Below, in pieces: positions 1 through 8,222 of a stretch of DNA of 46,532 nt. The first letter of the stretch is position 1; each line of letters starts with the position of its first letter. The stretch comes from Gardnerella vaginalis (GTDB taxonomy: Bacteria > Actinomycetota > Actinomycetes > Actinomycetales > Bifidobacteriaceae). The DNA is taken from contig CAMPUL010000011.1 of the NCBI GenBank assembly GCA_946997215.1, positions 1-46,532 on the forward strand. The letters run 5' to 3'. Both the position numbers and the translations under genes were made by a program. The notes below the pieces were generated by a model. That model was not told the DNA's origin. It did not search any database and was given only the letters and a program-made list of their open reading frames with translations.

Positions 1-719
1 TAGTGCAGGTTCTTAGCTGCCCACAATCCAGAACATAAAAACAGAAGTGTTTCAACTATGGATACGATTACGACCGTAATATTAGGCTGCGCGCTCATGG
101 CAACTGCTGGTTTTAACATAACGATAAAAGGTGATGCCATAAAAAGTACTATGTCTGACGAAGCCAATGCCATGCCGCTTAAAAATCCTGCTACACCAAT
201 TCCAAGCGTTACCCACATGTTTTCAAATCGTGATGATACAAAAATCATAAAGGACAATACAGGCATTGACGTAATAAATGAATATGCAGCAAAAGATATA
301 AGAGTACTTACATTAAACGTGCCTTGTGGCAAATCTGTTACACCGATTTTTGCAAGTGCTAAATTTTGTATGCAAATAGCGATTAGTAATAGAACAGTCA
401 GCAGCATAAATTTGCATAGGTACATAGCAGGAACGCTCATAGGCAGCATATGCATCTTTTTTACTGCATTTCCCTTAAATTCCATGTTGTAGATAATGCA
501 TGCTGCGACTATTATGCCGAACATGTTTAACACCATAATCATGCCGTAAAGCTGTGTGAGAAGAATATCCATAGGAGCTAAAGGCAGGTTTAATAATGTA
601 TTTTTTCGTACAATGAAATTCGCAAAAGCGTACGCTGCTCCCATAACGCCAATAGCAATCATAAGAGCTATAAAGCCAGTTCTCTTGCATTTTTTTAGTT
701 CGATTACAAGCGTTTTCAT
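1..719 (-). CDS. ABC-2 type permease, LanE/lantibiotic-immunity-like (runs to window edge)
   Basis: Membrane subunit of an ABC exporter, read on the minus strand from ATG 719-717. The translation begins MKTLVIELKKCKRTGFIALM and gives 239 codons before the window edge, where only the first two bases (TA) of the next codon remain; that codon could be a stop, since about 240 residues is a usual length for LanE/LanG permeases. About six hydrophobic segments are visible, near residues 17-35, 55-80, 100-125, 140-162, 170-190 and 215-235. The start codon overlaps the stop of the upstream ATPase gene (ATGA), so the two are almost certainly translationally coupled. Family knowledge: such permeases pair with LanF ATPases to expel lantibiotics, bacitracin-like or host peptides. 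A second permease (LanG) would be expected beyond position 1. The substrate cannot be told from sequence. Confidence 0.85.
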   Translation of the reverse strand, partial: MKTLVIELKKCKRTGFIALMIAIGVMGAAYAFANFIVRKNTLLNLPLAPMDILLTQLYGMIMVLNMFGIIVAACIIYNMEFKGNAVKKMHMLPMSVPAMYLCKFMLLTVLLLIAICIQNLALAKIGVTDLPQGTFNVSTLISFAAYSFITSMPVLSFMIFVSSRFENMWVTLGIGVAGFLSGMALASSDIVLFMASPFIVMLKPAVAMSAQPNITVVIVSIVETLLFLCSGLWAAKNLH

Positions 720-1480
720 AGTCTTGCACTCTGTTTCCTGATCTTATTGTCTTCATCAATCATGGATAGGAACATATCTTCCAAATTGTCGGAAGCAAAA
801 CCAGATTGTAATGCATGCTGTCGTAGTTCATCTAAACTACCTTCAAATAACAAGTGTCCGTGATTAAGTATTCCAATATCATCTGCAATAAGCTCAATTT
901 CGGATAGCATATGAGAAGAAATAAGAATCGTGCAATCGTAAAGATCTGGCAGCGACTTAATCAGGTTTCGGATTTCGTGTATGCCAGATGGATCGAGTCC
1001 ATTTGTTGGCTCATCTAAAATCAAAATAGGTGGTCTACCAAGCAATGCTCCAGCAAGACCAAGCCTTTGCTTCATGCCAAGCGAATATTTTTTTGCAAGA
1101 CGGTCTGCAAACTCAGAAAGACCTACTAATTCTAATGCGTCATCAACTGCACTCTTAGGTAGTTCTAAAATGCGACGTATAATGTCAAGATTTTCTCTAC
1201 CTGTTAGATTTGCATAGAAAGATGGTGATTCAATAAACGAGCCTATTTCTTTCAAAATAGGTATGCGGTCGGCAGGAAACTGCTTTCCGTCGATTGTAAA
1301 TACACCTTTTGTTGGAGCCGTAAGCCCTAGGAGCATTTTCATTGTTGTAGATTTTCCAGCTCCATTTGGCCCAAGAAAGCCGTAAATGCTACCTTTGCGA
1401 ATATGAAGTGAAACATCATTAACAGCAATAAATGACTTATATTTTTTTGTTAAATGTTCTGTTGTAACAATATTGTTCAT
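716..1480 (-). CDS. ABC transporter ATP-binding protein, LanF type
   Basis: ATPase of the exporter, 254 residues. Walker A GPNGAGKST is at residues 37-45, the signature SLGMKQR around 133-139, Walker B ILILDEP at 152-158 and the switch histidine at 190. In the place of the Q-loop glutamine there is a glutamate (SFIESPSFY, E84). This E-loop is a described hallmark of the LanF ATPases of lantibiotic immunity transporters, which is the main reason for choosing that subfamily over generic ABC-2 drug exporters. A strong ribosome-binding site (AAAGGAGAT) precedes the ATG at 1480. It is the first gene of an operon with the permease (4-base ATGA overlap) and is divergent from the response regulator, a common arrangement for peptide-sensing resistance modules. 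Bacitracin-type BcrA is a related alternative. Confidence 0.93.
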   Translation of the reverse strand: MNNIVTTEHLTKKYKSFIAVNDVSLHIRKGSIYGFLGPNGAGKSTTMKMLLGLTAPTKGVFTIDGKQFPADRIPILKEIGSFIESPSFYANLTGRENLDIIRRILELPKSAVDDALELVGLSEFADRLAKKYSLGMKQRLGLAGALLGRPPILILDEPTNGLDPSGIHEIRNLIKSLPDLYDCTILISSHMLSEIELIADDIGILNHGHLLFEGSLDELRQHALQSGFASDNLEDMFLSMIDEDNKIRKQSARL

Positions 1481-1540
1481 GGCAATATCTCCTTTCGGGA
1501 TTTATGATATTGCGTCAACCTTTCTACAACATTCTCTTCA

Positions 1541-1559
1541 CCTTACATCTACCTTACAT
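1541..1559. promoter_or_regulatory. Tandem CCTTACAT direct repeat, probable response-regulator operator
   Basis: Two perfect CCTTACAT octamers lie at 1541-1548 and 1552-1559, an 11-bp period, in the divergent spacer between the ABC operon and the response regulator. Read on the minus strand they are ATGTAAGG and sit upstream of a possible ATGTTG / 17 bp / TATCAT promoter for the ABC operon. OmpR-family regulators typically bind direct repeats about one helical turn apart, so this is the best operator candidate. That it is bound by the adjacent regulator is inference. Confidence 0.55.
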
Positions 1560-1619
1560 TTTTATGCGAGGTCAAAAAATGAATATTCACATGGCATAAT
1601 ATATGTTAGGGGGTTCTCC

Positions 1620-2321
1620 ATGAATCGGAATGATTATTTATTGAACAAGCATCTGCTACTTGTTGATGATGAGCAGGAACTTCTAGATATGGTTGTATCC
1701 ATATTAAACGAATACGGTTTTTATAATATAACGACTGCAAAAAGTATAAAAGATGCAGTAGAGGCAACACAAAAATTACGTCCAGAATTAGCAATACTTG
1801 ATGTTATGCTCCCAGACGGTAATGGATTTGAGTTAATGAAGCAGATAAAACAATATAGCGATTGTCCTATTTTATTCCTTACGGCTTGCGGTGAAGATGA
1901 AGATAAGTTTAAGGGATTTGACTTAGGAGCAGACGATTATATTGTAAAGCCGTTTCTTCCAAAAGAGCTAACGTTTCGCATTATGGCAATTTTAAGACGA
2001 AGCTACAAGAGCGAAAATCCCATTGTTAAACTGAAAAATAGTCAGATTGATTTTTCTTCTGCCCAAGTAATAAAAAATAACGAACATATTCCACTCACGG
2101 CCAAAGAACACGATTTGCTTTCTGCTTTATATAGAAATGCTGGATGCATTGTAACAATTGACGCGTTATGTGAAGCTGCATGGGGAGCTAATCCTTTTGG
2201 ATATGAAAATTCTTTAATGGCACATATACGTCGTATCAGAGAAAAAATAGAACTCAATCCATCGCAGCCTGTTTCTTTAATAACAGTTAAAGGCTTAGGA
2301 TATAAGCTTATTGTGGAGTAA
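1620..2321 (+). CDS. OmpR-family two-component response regulator
   Basis: A 233-residue DNA-binding response regulator. I place the start at ATG 1620 because it directly follows a GGGGG-rich ribosome-binding site (TTAGGGGGTTCTCC) and gives the usual receiver N-terminus; an in-frame upstream extension to 1473 reads through the divergent promoter. The receiver shows the acidic pair D16-D17, phospho-acceptor D61 (LAILDVM), T88 and K110 (IVKPF). The C-terminal half is a winged helix ending in VTVKGLGYKL-type sequence (here ITVKGLGYKL). It is followed after 6 bases by the sensor kinase. Its likely target is the divergent ABC operon through the 1541-1559 repeats. Confidence 0.93.
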   Translation: MNRNDYLLNKHLLLVDDEQELLDMVVSILNEYGFYNITTAKSIKDAVEATQKLRPELAILDVMLPDGNGFELMKQIKQYSDCPILFLTACGEDEDKFKGFDLGADDYIVKPFLPKELTFRIMAILRRSYKSENPIVKLKNSQIDFSSAQVIKNNEHIPLTAKEHDLLSALYRNAGCIVTIDALCEAAWGANPFGYENSLMAHIRRIREKIELNPSQPVSLITVKGLGYKLIVE

Positions 2322-2327
2322 AGCAGA

Positions 2328-3734
2328 ATGAAAAGCATACCAAAACTAATACAACGCTTTATAAGTATTTTTCTACTAAGCTCTGTGCTTATAGTATTAA
2401 TGAATATTATTGCGTTTGCTGTACTTATAGGAAATTACGCTCCCGATAAAGAGATGTCTCCTTATAGCATAGCAAAAGAGACGGGAGAAGCATTACATTT
2501 ATCACCAAGTGGGGATTATGAATTATCAAAAAATATGTCTTCCAAATTGACAAATTCTGGCGCATGGGCAATTTTGATTGATAATAATACGTTGAGAGTC
2601 GTATGGAAAACAAAAGACGTTCCTGCAACTATTCCAAACGATTATACTTTGTCTGATATAGCTAATTTGAGCGTTGGATACATTGATGGTTATCCAACTT
2701 ACACTGGCAAAAATAAGGATGGAGTTGTTGTAGTCGGATTTCCGCACAACAGCTTTTGGAAACATACTCAACCAAGTTGGAACTACAGTTTAATCTCAAA
2801 TTTTCCGCAGATTGTTTTAAGCGTATTATTTATCAACATTTTGCTGATTCTTGGAATTTATTTAATAGCTAATATAAAACTACTAAAATCAATTAATCCG
2901 ATTACAAAAGGGATACAACGTTTATCTAGTGGAGAAAGCGTGCATATTCCAGAAACAGGAGCACTTTCAGAAATTTCATCTAACATAAATTCTGCTTCCG
3001 ATATTTTGCAAATACAAAAAGAACAATTGAGAAAAAAGGAGACTGCAAGAGCGAATTGGATAGCTGGAGTTTCACATGATATTCGTACGCCGTTATCTAT
3101 GGTTATGGGGTATGCAGGACAGTTAGAAAATTCTCTACATATTTCGCAAGAAGATCGTAAAAAAGCGACGATGATTATTAAGCAAAGTGCAAGAATGAAG
3201 AATTTGATTAATGACCTTAATTTGGCTTCAAAACTTGAATACAATATGCAACCAATTATGAAAAAAGAAGAAAATGTTGTTGCTGTTGTTAGGCAAGTTG
3301 TTGTGGATTTTATGAATATGGGTATGCAAGATGAGTTTTCGATTAAATGGGAAACAGACGCAGAATTGACTGTTTGCAATATTAATGTAGACAAAGATTT
3401 ATTAAAACGAGCAATATCTAATCTTATTCAGAACAGCATATCTCATAATGAAAATGGGTGTACGATTTATGTATCCGTTGCTGCAAATAATAACAATTGT
3501 ATTATTTGCGTTGAGGATAATGGTATAGGTGCTTCAGATGAAAAAATCGAAAAGCTTAATCATGCACCGCACTATATGATTTGCGATACAAGTACTGCAG
3601 AACAGCGGCATGGTTTGGGTCTGCTAATTGTTCAGCAGATTATTGGCGCTCATAATGGAGCGGTTGATATAAGCAGAAGCAAATACGGTGGGTTTAAGGT
3701 TGAGTTAACAGTTCCGAATAAAAAATATTTATAA
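2328..3734 (+). CDS. Sensor histidine kinase
   Basis: A 468-residue membrane sensor kinase and partner of the preceding regulator. There are two membrane segments, about residues 12-34 and 163-185, enclosing an extracytoplasmic region of roughly 125 residues that I cannot assign to a named sensor family. The HisKA motif SHDIRTPLS carries the phosphorylated His250. The ATPase domain has an N-box (NLIQNSISHNE, about 364-374), a G1 box DNGIGAS (about 397-403) and a G2 box HGLGLLI. The gene starts 6 bases after the regulator stop, so the pair is co-transcribed. Location next to a LanF/LanE exporter suggests sensing of an antimicrobial peptide, which is inference. Confidence 0.92.
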   Translation: MKSIPKLIQRFISIFLLSSVLIVLMNIIAFAVLIGNYAPDKEMSPYSIAKETGEALHLSPSGDYELSKNMSSKLTNSGAWAILIDNNTLRVVWKTKDVPATIPNDYTLSDIANLSVGYIDGYPTYTGKNKDGVVVVGFPHNSFWKHTQPSWNYSLISNFPQIVLSVLFINILLILGIYLIANIKLLKSINPITKGIQRLSSGESVHIPETGALSEISSNINSASDILQIQKEQLRKKETARANWIAGVSHDIRTPLSMVMGYAGQLENSLHISQEDRKKATMIIKQSARMKNLINDLNLASKLEYNMQPIMKKEENVVAVVRQVVVDFMNMGMQDEFSIKWETDAELTVCNINVDKDLLKRAISNLIQNSISHNENGCTIYVSVAANNNNCIICVEDNGIGASDEKIEKLNHAPHYMICDTSTAEQRHGLGLLIVQQIIGAHNGAVDISRSKYGGFKVELTVPNKKYL

Positions 3735-3767
3735 CGCATTTGTGATGATGTTTATAAATTATGCTTA

Positions 3768-3806
3768 TAAAATTGTGCCTTAAAATTATGCCTTAAAATT
3801 ATGCCT
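3768..3806. repeat. 13-bp tandem repeat, three units
   Basis: Three adjacent 13-bp units: TAAAATTGTGCCT at 3768, then two identical TAAAATTATGCCT at 3781 and 3794. A decayed fourth unit (ATAAATTATGCT) precedes them at about 3754. The array lies 33 bp after the kinase stop codon, in the 248-bp spacer before argG. Confidence 0.85.
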
Positions 3807-3907
3807 AATAAGCATATCTGTTAACTGTATAAGTATTATCTTTGTTTTGGTTTTTGATTAAGTACTTCTAAGCGCGAATCGCCAAAAATGGCGTATTTCT
3901 GCGCGTG

Positions 3908-3959
3908 TTGAGATTGTATCTAGACTTGTATAATATACTATGTATTGTTTATTTATTCA
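3908..3959 (+). promoter_or_regulatory. argG promoter with ARG-box-like operator
   Basis: A perfect -10 TATAAT lies at 3929-3934 with a weaker -35 TTGAGA at 3908-3913 (15-bp spacing). Just downstream, 3946-3959 reads TGTTTATTTATTCA, matching 8 of the 10 fixed positions of the ArgR consensus TGAATN4ATTCA, placed where a repressor would block initiation. A small hairpin (CGCCA, AAAA loop, TGGCG) at 3880-3893 lies upstream. No argR gene is in the window, so ArgR control is inference. Confidence 0.5.
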
Positions 3960-3982
3960 ATATATGACCTTGGGAGGTCACT

Positions 3983-5197
3983 ATGACTAATAAGAAGCGT
4001 ATTGTATTGGCGTATTCGGGTGGCCTCGATACATCTGTAGCAATTCCGTACCTTAAAGAGCAAACAGGCCAAGACGTTGTAGCTGTTTCGCTAAACGTTG
4101 GTCAAGGTGGAGAAGCGCTAGAAGTGATTAAAAACCGCGCTTTAGCATGCGGTGCTGTTGAATCGTATGTAGTTGATGCTCGTGAAGAATTTGCAGATAA
4201 CTATTGCATGCTCGCATTAAAAGCAAACGCACTTTACGAAGACGTGTATCCTTTAGTTTCCGCGCTTTCTAGGCCGCTTATCACTCGTCACTTGGTTCAC
4301 GCAGCGCACGAATTTGACGCAGATACAATCGCACACGGTTGCACGGGTAAAGGAAACGATCAAGTTCGTTTTGAAGTTGCAATTCAATCTTTGGACCCAG
4401 AATTAAAGGCAATTAGCCCAATTCGCGATTTGTCGCTTACTAGAGATGTGGAAATCGCTTTTGCAAACGAGCACAAGCTTCCGATTACTCAAAGCAAGAA
4501 AAGCCCGTATTCCATAGACCAAAACGTTTGGGGAAGGGCAATTGAAACAGGCTTTTTGGAAGATCCGTGGAACGCTCCAACTGAAGAATGCTACTCTTAC
4601 ACAAAGAATCCTTTGGAATCTACAACTCCAGACGAAGTTACAATAACGTTTGAAAAAGGCGTGCCAGTTGCAATTGACGGCCACAGCGTAACTGCGCTTC
4701 AAGCAATCGAAGAGATGAACAAGAGGGCAGGCGCTCAAGGAATCGGCAGAATCGACATTATTGAAGATCGTTTAGTTGGCATTAAGTCTCGCGAATTGTA
4801 CGAAGTTCCAGGCGCGCAAGCTTTGATTACGGCTCATCAAGAGCTTGAAAATTGCTGCTTGGAGCGAGAACAGCACAGGCTTAAGCGTGCTCTAGATAAA
4901 AAGTGGGCAGAATTTGTGTACGACGGCCAGTGGTTCTCGCCAGTTGTGCGTTCTTTGAACGCGTTTATAAACGAAACTCAAGAGCATGTTTCTGGCGATA
5001 TTCGCATGACTTTGTACGCTGGAAAGGCTGTTGTAACAGGCAGAAAGTCGAATGAGTCTTTGTACGACTTTAACTTAGCTACTTACGATTCTTCCGATAC
5101 CTTCGACCAGCGCGCTTCCAACGGATTTATTGAAATCTACGGATTGTCTAGCAAGGTTGCAGCGGCTCGAGATATGCGCGTTGCAAAGAACGACTAA
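3983..5197 (+). CDS. argG: Argininosuccinate synthase
   Basis: Cytosolic enzyme joining citrulline and aspartate with ATP to give argininosuccinate, the penultimate step of arginine synthesis. The 404-residue length is normal for the family. The ATP-pyrophosphatase loop is seen at the N-terminus ([15 protein letters not shown]), followed by the conserved [15 protein letters not shown] and [12 protein letters not shown] blocks. The start ATG follows a strong GGGAGG ribosome-binding site. It precedes argH by 48 bp and probably forms an operon with it. The stop codon lies inside a perfect 20-bp tandem duplication (5188-5227). Without argCJBDF nearby, argGH may serve citrulline salvage rather than de novo synthesis, which is inference. 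Confidence 0.97.
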   Translation: MTNKKRIVLAYSGGLDTSVAIPYLKEQTGQDVVAVSLNVGQGGEALEVIKNRALACGAVESYVVDAREEFADNYCMLALKANALYEDVYPLVSALSRPLITRHLVHAAHEFDADTIAHGCTGKGNDQVRFEVAIQSLDPELKAISPIRDLSLTRDVEIAFANEHKLPITQSKKSPYSIDQNVWGRAIETGFLEDPWNAPTEECYSYTKNPLESTTPDEVTITFEKGVPVAIDGHSVTALQAIEEMNKRAGAQGIGRIDIIEDRLVGIKSRELYEVPGAQALITAHQELENCCLEREQHRLKRALDKKWAEFVYDGQWFSPVVRSLNAFINETQEHVSGDIRMTLYAGKAVVTGRKSNESLYDFNLATYDSSDTFDQRASNGFIEIYGLSSKVAAARDMRVAKND

Positions 5198-5227
5198 AAA
5201 CAACTAAGAACGACTAAAAACAACTAA
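5188..5227. repeat. Perfect 20-bp tandem duplication across argG stop codon
   Basis: The unit GAACGACTAAAAACAACTAA occurs at 5188-5207 and again, identical, at 5208-5227. The argG stop codon is in the first copy, and the second copy fills most of the argG-argH spacer. Confidence 0.92.
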
Positions 5228-5245
5228 AAAGACGAAAGAATAACT

Positions 5246-6757
5246 ATGCACGATGCAAATGCCAATTACAGCGCAAATGCCAATACTAATCATCCAATAG
5301 CCTTGTGGGGCGGCCGTTTTAGCTCGGGGCCTTCTGCGGAACTCGCAAAGCTTAGCAAGTCAACGCAATTTGACTGGCGATTAGCGGATGACGATATTGC
5401 AGGCTCTCGCGCGCACGCCCACGCTTTGCATCGTGCAGGTTTATTAACAAATCAAGAATACGCAGATCTTTGCAAAGCGCTAGACGAGTTGCAAAACCGC
5501 GTAGATAATGGCACTTTTGCTCCAATTGAAGAAGATGAGGACGAAGCAACAGCATTAGAGCGCGGTTTGCTTGAGATTGCAGGAAGCGAACTTGGTGGAA
5601 AACTTAGAGCTGGCCGCTCTAGAAACGACCAAATCGCAGCTTTAATACGCATGTTTTTGCGCAGACACGCGCGCGCATTAGCGGCACTCGTGCTAGATGT
5701 TTGCAATGCTTTAGTCGCTCAATCTTTAGAAGCAAAAGACGCTGTAATGCCTGGGCGAACTCACATGCAACACGCTCAACCAATTTTGCTTGCACACCAG
5801 CTAATGGCTCATGTTTGGCCGCTTTTGCGAGACGTAAATCGTCTTGCGGACTGGGATTTGCGCGCAAACAAAAGCCCATACGGGGCAGGGGCATTGGCTG
5901 GCAATACTCTTGGCTTAGACCCCGAAGAAGTTGCTAAAGAGCTTGGTTTTTCCGCTGTTTGCGCGAATTCGATTGATGCTACAGCAAGCCGCGATGTTGT
6001 TGCGGAATTTGCGTTTATTGCATCTATGATTGGCGTTGATATTTCTCGCTTAAGCGAAGAGATTATTATATGGAATACTCAAGAATTTGCGTTCGTAACT
6101 TTAGACGATGCTTATTCTACTGGCTCTTCGATTATGCCTCAAAAGAAGAATCCAGATATTGCGGAGCTTGCTAGAGGAAAAGCAGGGCGATTAATCGGAG
6201 ATTTAACTGGATTAATGGCCACTCTTAAAGGTCTTCCAACCGCTTATGCGCGCGATTTGCAAGAAGATAAAGAGGCGGTTTTTGACCAAATCGACACTCT
6301 AGAAGTTTTGCTTCCAGCGTTTGCAGGAATGGTTAGAACAATGCGATTTAACACGCCTCGCTTGCTTGAGCAGTCTGCAACTGGTTTCGCTCTTGCTACA
6401 GACATTGCAGAATGGCTTGTAAAACAAGGCGTTCCTTTCCGCAATGCGCATACGTTATCGGGATTATGCGTAAAGCGTGCCGAAAGTCTTAAATGCGATT
6501 TAAGCGATTTGAGTAACGACGATTATGCAACGATTTTAGACGGCGTTATTGATGCAAATAAAATACCAGATCTTAGACTTGTTCTTTCTAGCTATGGCTC
6601 TGTTTCTTCTAGATGCGGCAAAGGTGGAACAGCTTTTGTGCGCGTAAAAGAGCAAATTAATCAAGCTCAGCTTGCGATTAGCGAGTATAAGAAATTCGCT
6701 GAATCTGTAAGCGACGGAACAGCTTATAAGAGTGTCTCCATGTGCTGCCAAAATTGA
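5246..6757 (+). CDS. argH: Argininosuccinate lyase
   Basis: Splits argininosuccinate into arginine and fumarate, the last step of arginine synthesis. It has 503 residues, slightly long because of an Asn/Ala-rich N-terminus ([15 protein letters not shown]) before the conserved [13 protein letters not shown] start of the fold. The superfamily signature [12 protein letters not shown] with its catalytic serine is present, as are THMQHAQPI and RSRNDQ. The ribosome-binding site is weak (GACGAAAGAA), suggesting coupling to argG upstream. Sequence quality looks intact, with no frameshift. Confidence 0.97.
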   Translation: MHDANANYSANANTNHPIALWGGRFSSGPSAELAKLSKSTQFDWRLADDDIAGSRAHAHALHRAGLLTNQEYADLCKALDELQNRVDNGTFAPIEEDEDEATALERGLLEIAGSELGGKLRAGRSRNDQIAALIRMFLRRHARALAALVLDVCNALVAQSLEAKDAVMPGRTHMQHAQPILLAHQLMAHVWPLLRDVNRLADWDLRANKSPYGAGALAGNTLGLDPEEVAKELGFSAVCANSIDATASRDVVAEFAFIASMIGVDISRLSEEIIIWNTQEFAFVTLDDAYSTGSSIMPQKKNPDIAELARGKAGRLIGDLTGLMATLKGLPTAYARDLQEDKEAVFDQIDTLEVLLPAFAGMVRTMRFNTPRLLEQSATGFALATDIAEWLVKQGVPFRNAHTLSGLCVKRAESLKCDLSDLSNDDYATILDGVIDANKIPDLRLVLSSYGSVSSRCGKGGTAFVRVKEQINQAQLAISEYKKFAESVSDGTAYKSVSMCCQN

Positions 6758-6822
6758 AAGGCTTGTAGCGCGCAAATGCGCCCGATACTTTCGGTAATTT
6801 TTGCAATAATAAGGAGATATAA

Positions 6823-8142
6823 ATGGCTCAGGTGAGGAATTACAAAGAAGCTGGATTTGCTTCTTTGTTTGAAGAGCTAAAGTGGCGTGGATTGATTTCT
6901 CAATCTACAGACGAACAGCAACTTGCTCAAGCACTTGACGGAGAACCATTAACTTATTATTGCGGCTACGATCCTACTGCTGCATCGCTTCATATTGGCA
7001 ATCTTGTTCAGCTTATTAACATGCGTCATTTGCAAGCTGCAGGCCATCATCCTATTGCTTTGGTTGGCGGTGCTACGGGCTTGATTGGAGACCCTCGCCA
7101 AAGCGGAGAGCGCACGCTTAATTCTAAAGATATTGTTGCTGGATGGGCGGAGCGTTTGCGCAAGCAAATCGGCCGTATTTTGCCTCTTGATGGAGAAAAT
7201 CCTGTTCGTTTTGTAAGCAACTACGACTGGGTTTCTAAAATGTCTGCTATCGACTTTTTGCGCGATGTTGGCAAGAACTTTCGTGTTGGCACAATGCTTT
7301 CTAAAGATATTGTGGCTCGCCGCTTAAACTCCGACGAAGGCATTTCTTTCGCTGAGTTTAGCTACCAGGTTTTGCAAGGAAACGACTTTTTGTACTTGTT
7401 TGATAATTACAACGTTACTTTGCAACTTGGCGGATCTGATCAGTGGGGTAATTTGACTTCTGGCATGGATTTGATTCGTAAGGTTCGCGGAGCTTCTGTA
7501 AACGTGTTTACAAGCCCAATTATTACGGATAATCAAGGTCGTAAGTTTGGAAAATCTGAGGGTAACGCAATGTGGCTTGATCCTACAATGCTTAGCCCTT
7601 ATCGCTTCTATCAATTCTGGTTTAATCAGCCAGATGATGAAGTTGTTAAGCTTCTTAAGGCTTTTACGTTCTTGCCTAAGAGCGAGATTGAGCGTTTGGA
7701 AAAGCAAATTCAAGAAGATCCAGGAAGCAGAGAAGCTCAGCGTGTGCTCGCTTGGGAAGTTACAAGTTTTGTGCATGGCGAAGATGTTACAAATCAGGCT
7801 ATTGCTGCTTCTGGAGCGCTTTTTGGCAAGGGTGATTTAGCTGGAATTGACGAACAAACTCTTGAAGCTGCTTTAGATGGCGTTAAAGTTAAAGCACAAG
7901 ATGGCACTTTGGAATTTGCTAAAGCGCATGTTGCAGATCGTGTTGTTGAGGCCGCTGTTGCTGCAGGATTGTTCCGTACTATTTCCGAGGCTCGTAGAGC
8001 TATTGAAGCTGGCGGATTGTACGTTAACAATAATCGCGTAGAAAGCGTTGATGACGTTTTGAGCGATAGCTCATTCTTGCACGGTCGTTTTGCTTTGATT
8101 CGTAGAGGCAAGAAGGCTATTGGCGCTGTTGAGCGTGCGTAG
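6823..8142 (+). CDS. tyrS: Tyrosyl-tRNA synthetase
   Basis: Charges tRNA-Tyr in the cytosol; class I enzyme, 439 residues. The HIGH-type motif appears as [10 protein letters not shown] around residue 50, and the KMSKS equivalent as KFGKSEGN around 244-251. The tyrosine-binding region YQVLQGNDF and GGSDQWGN are present. A C-terminal S4 RNA-binding domain begins about residue 375 ([20 protein letters not shown]). A good ribosome-binding site (AAGGAGATATAA) precedes the ATG. Its position before the TPR, HAD, tlyA, nadK, recN set matches the Mycobacterium tuberculosis order (tyrS to recN), supporting orthology. Confidence 0.97.
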   Translation: MAQVRNYKEAGFASLFEELKWRGLISQSTDEQQLAQALDGEPLTYYCGYDPTAASLHIGNLVQLINMRHLQAAGHHPIALVGGATGLIGDPRQSGERTLNSKDIVAGWAERLRKQIGRILPLDGENPVRFVSNYDWVSKMSAIDFLRDVGKNFRVGTMLSKDIVARRLNSDEGISFAEFSYQVLQGNDFLYLFDNYNVTLQLGGSDQWGNLTSGMDLIRKVRGASVNVFTSPIITDNQGRKFGKSEGNAMWLDPTMLSPYRFYQFWFNQPDDEVVKLLKAFTFLPKSEIERLEKQIQEDPGSREAQRVLAWEVTSFVHGEDVTNQAIAASGALFGKGDLAGIDEQTLEAALDGVKVKAQDGTLEFAKAHVADRVVEAAVAAGLFRTISEARRAIEAGGLYVNNNRVESVDDVLSDSSFLHGRFALIRRGKKAIGAVERA

Positions 8143-8159
8143 TTTTAAGCTCGCTTGAT

Positions 8160-8188
8160 TTGTTTTTAGCATTAGATTTTAGTATAAT
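8160..8188 (+). promoter_or_regulatory. Promoter of the TPR-protein gene
   Basis: A perfect -10 TATAAT at 8183-8188 is preceded at 17 bp by TTGTTT (8160-8165). It lies in the short spacer after tyrS and would give a leader of about 25-30 bases. Confidence 0.6.
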
Positions 8189-8222
8189 TTTATATTTTTA
8201 GACTTTGAAAGGTATGCCAATA

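Noticed and set aside
58..492. Plus-strand ORF of 144 residues at the left edge
   Set aside because: It is the complement of the ABC permease, which has the better translation, membrane segments and coupling with the ATPase gene.
1473..1619. Upstream extension of the response regulator ORF
   Set aside because: It crosses the divergent promoter and the ribosome-binding site of the ABC operon; ATG 1620 has its own ribosome-binding site and gives a normal receiver start.
6758..6822. CCGA...TCGG followed by TAATTTTT as a terminator between argH and tyrS
   Set aside because: The stem is only four base pairs, too weak to support.
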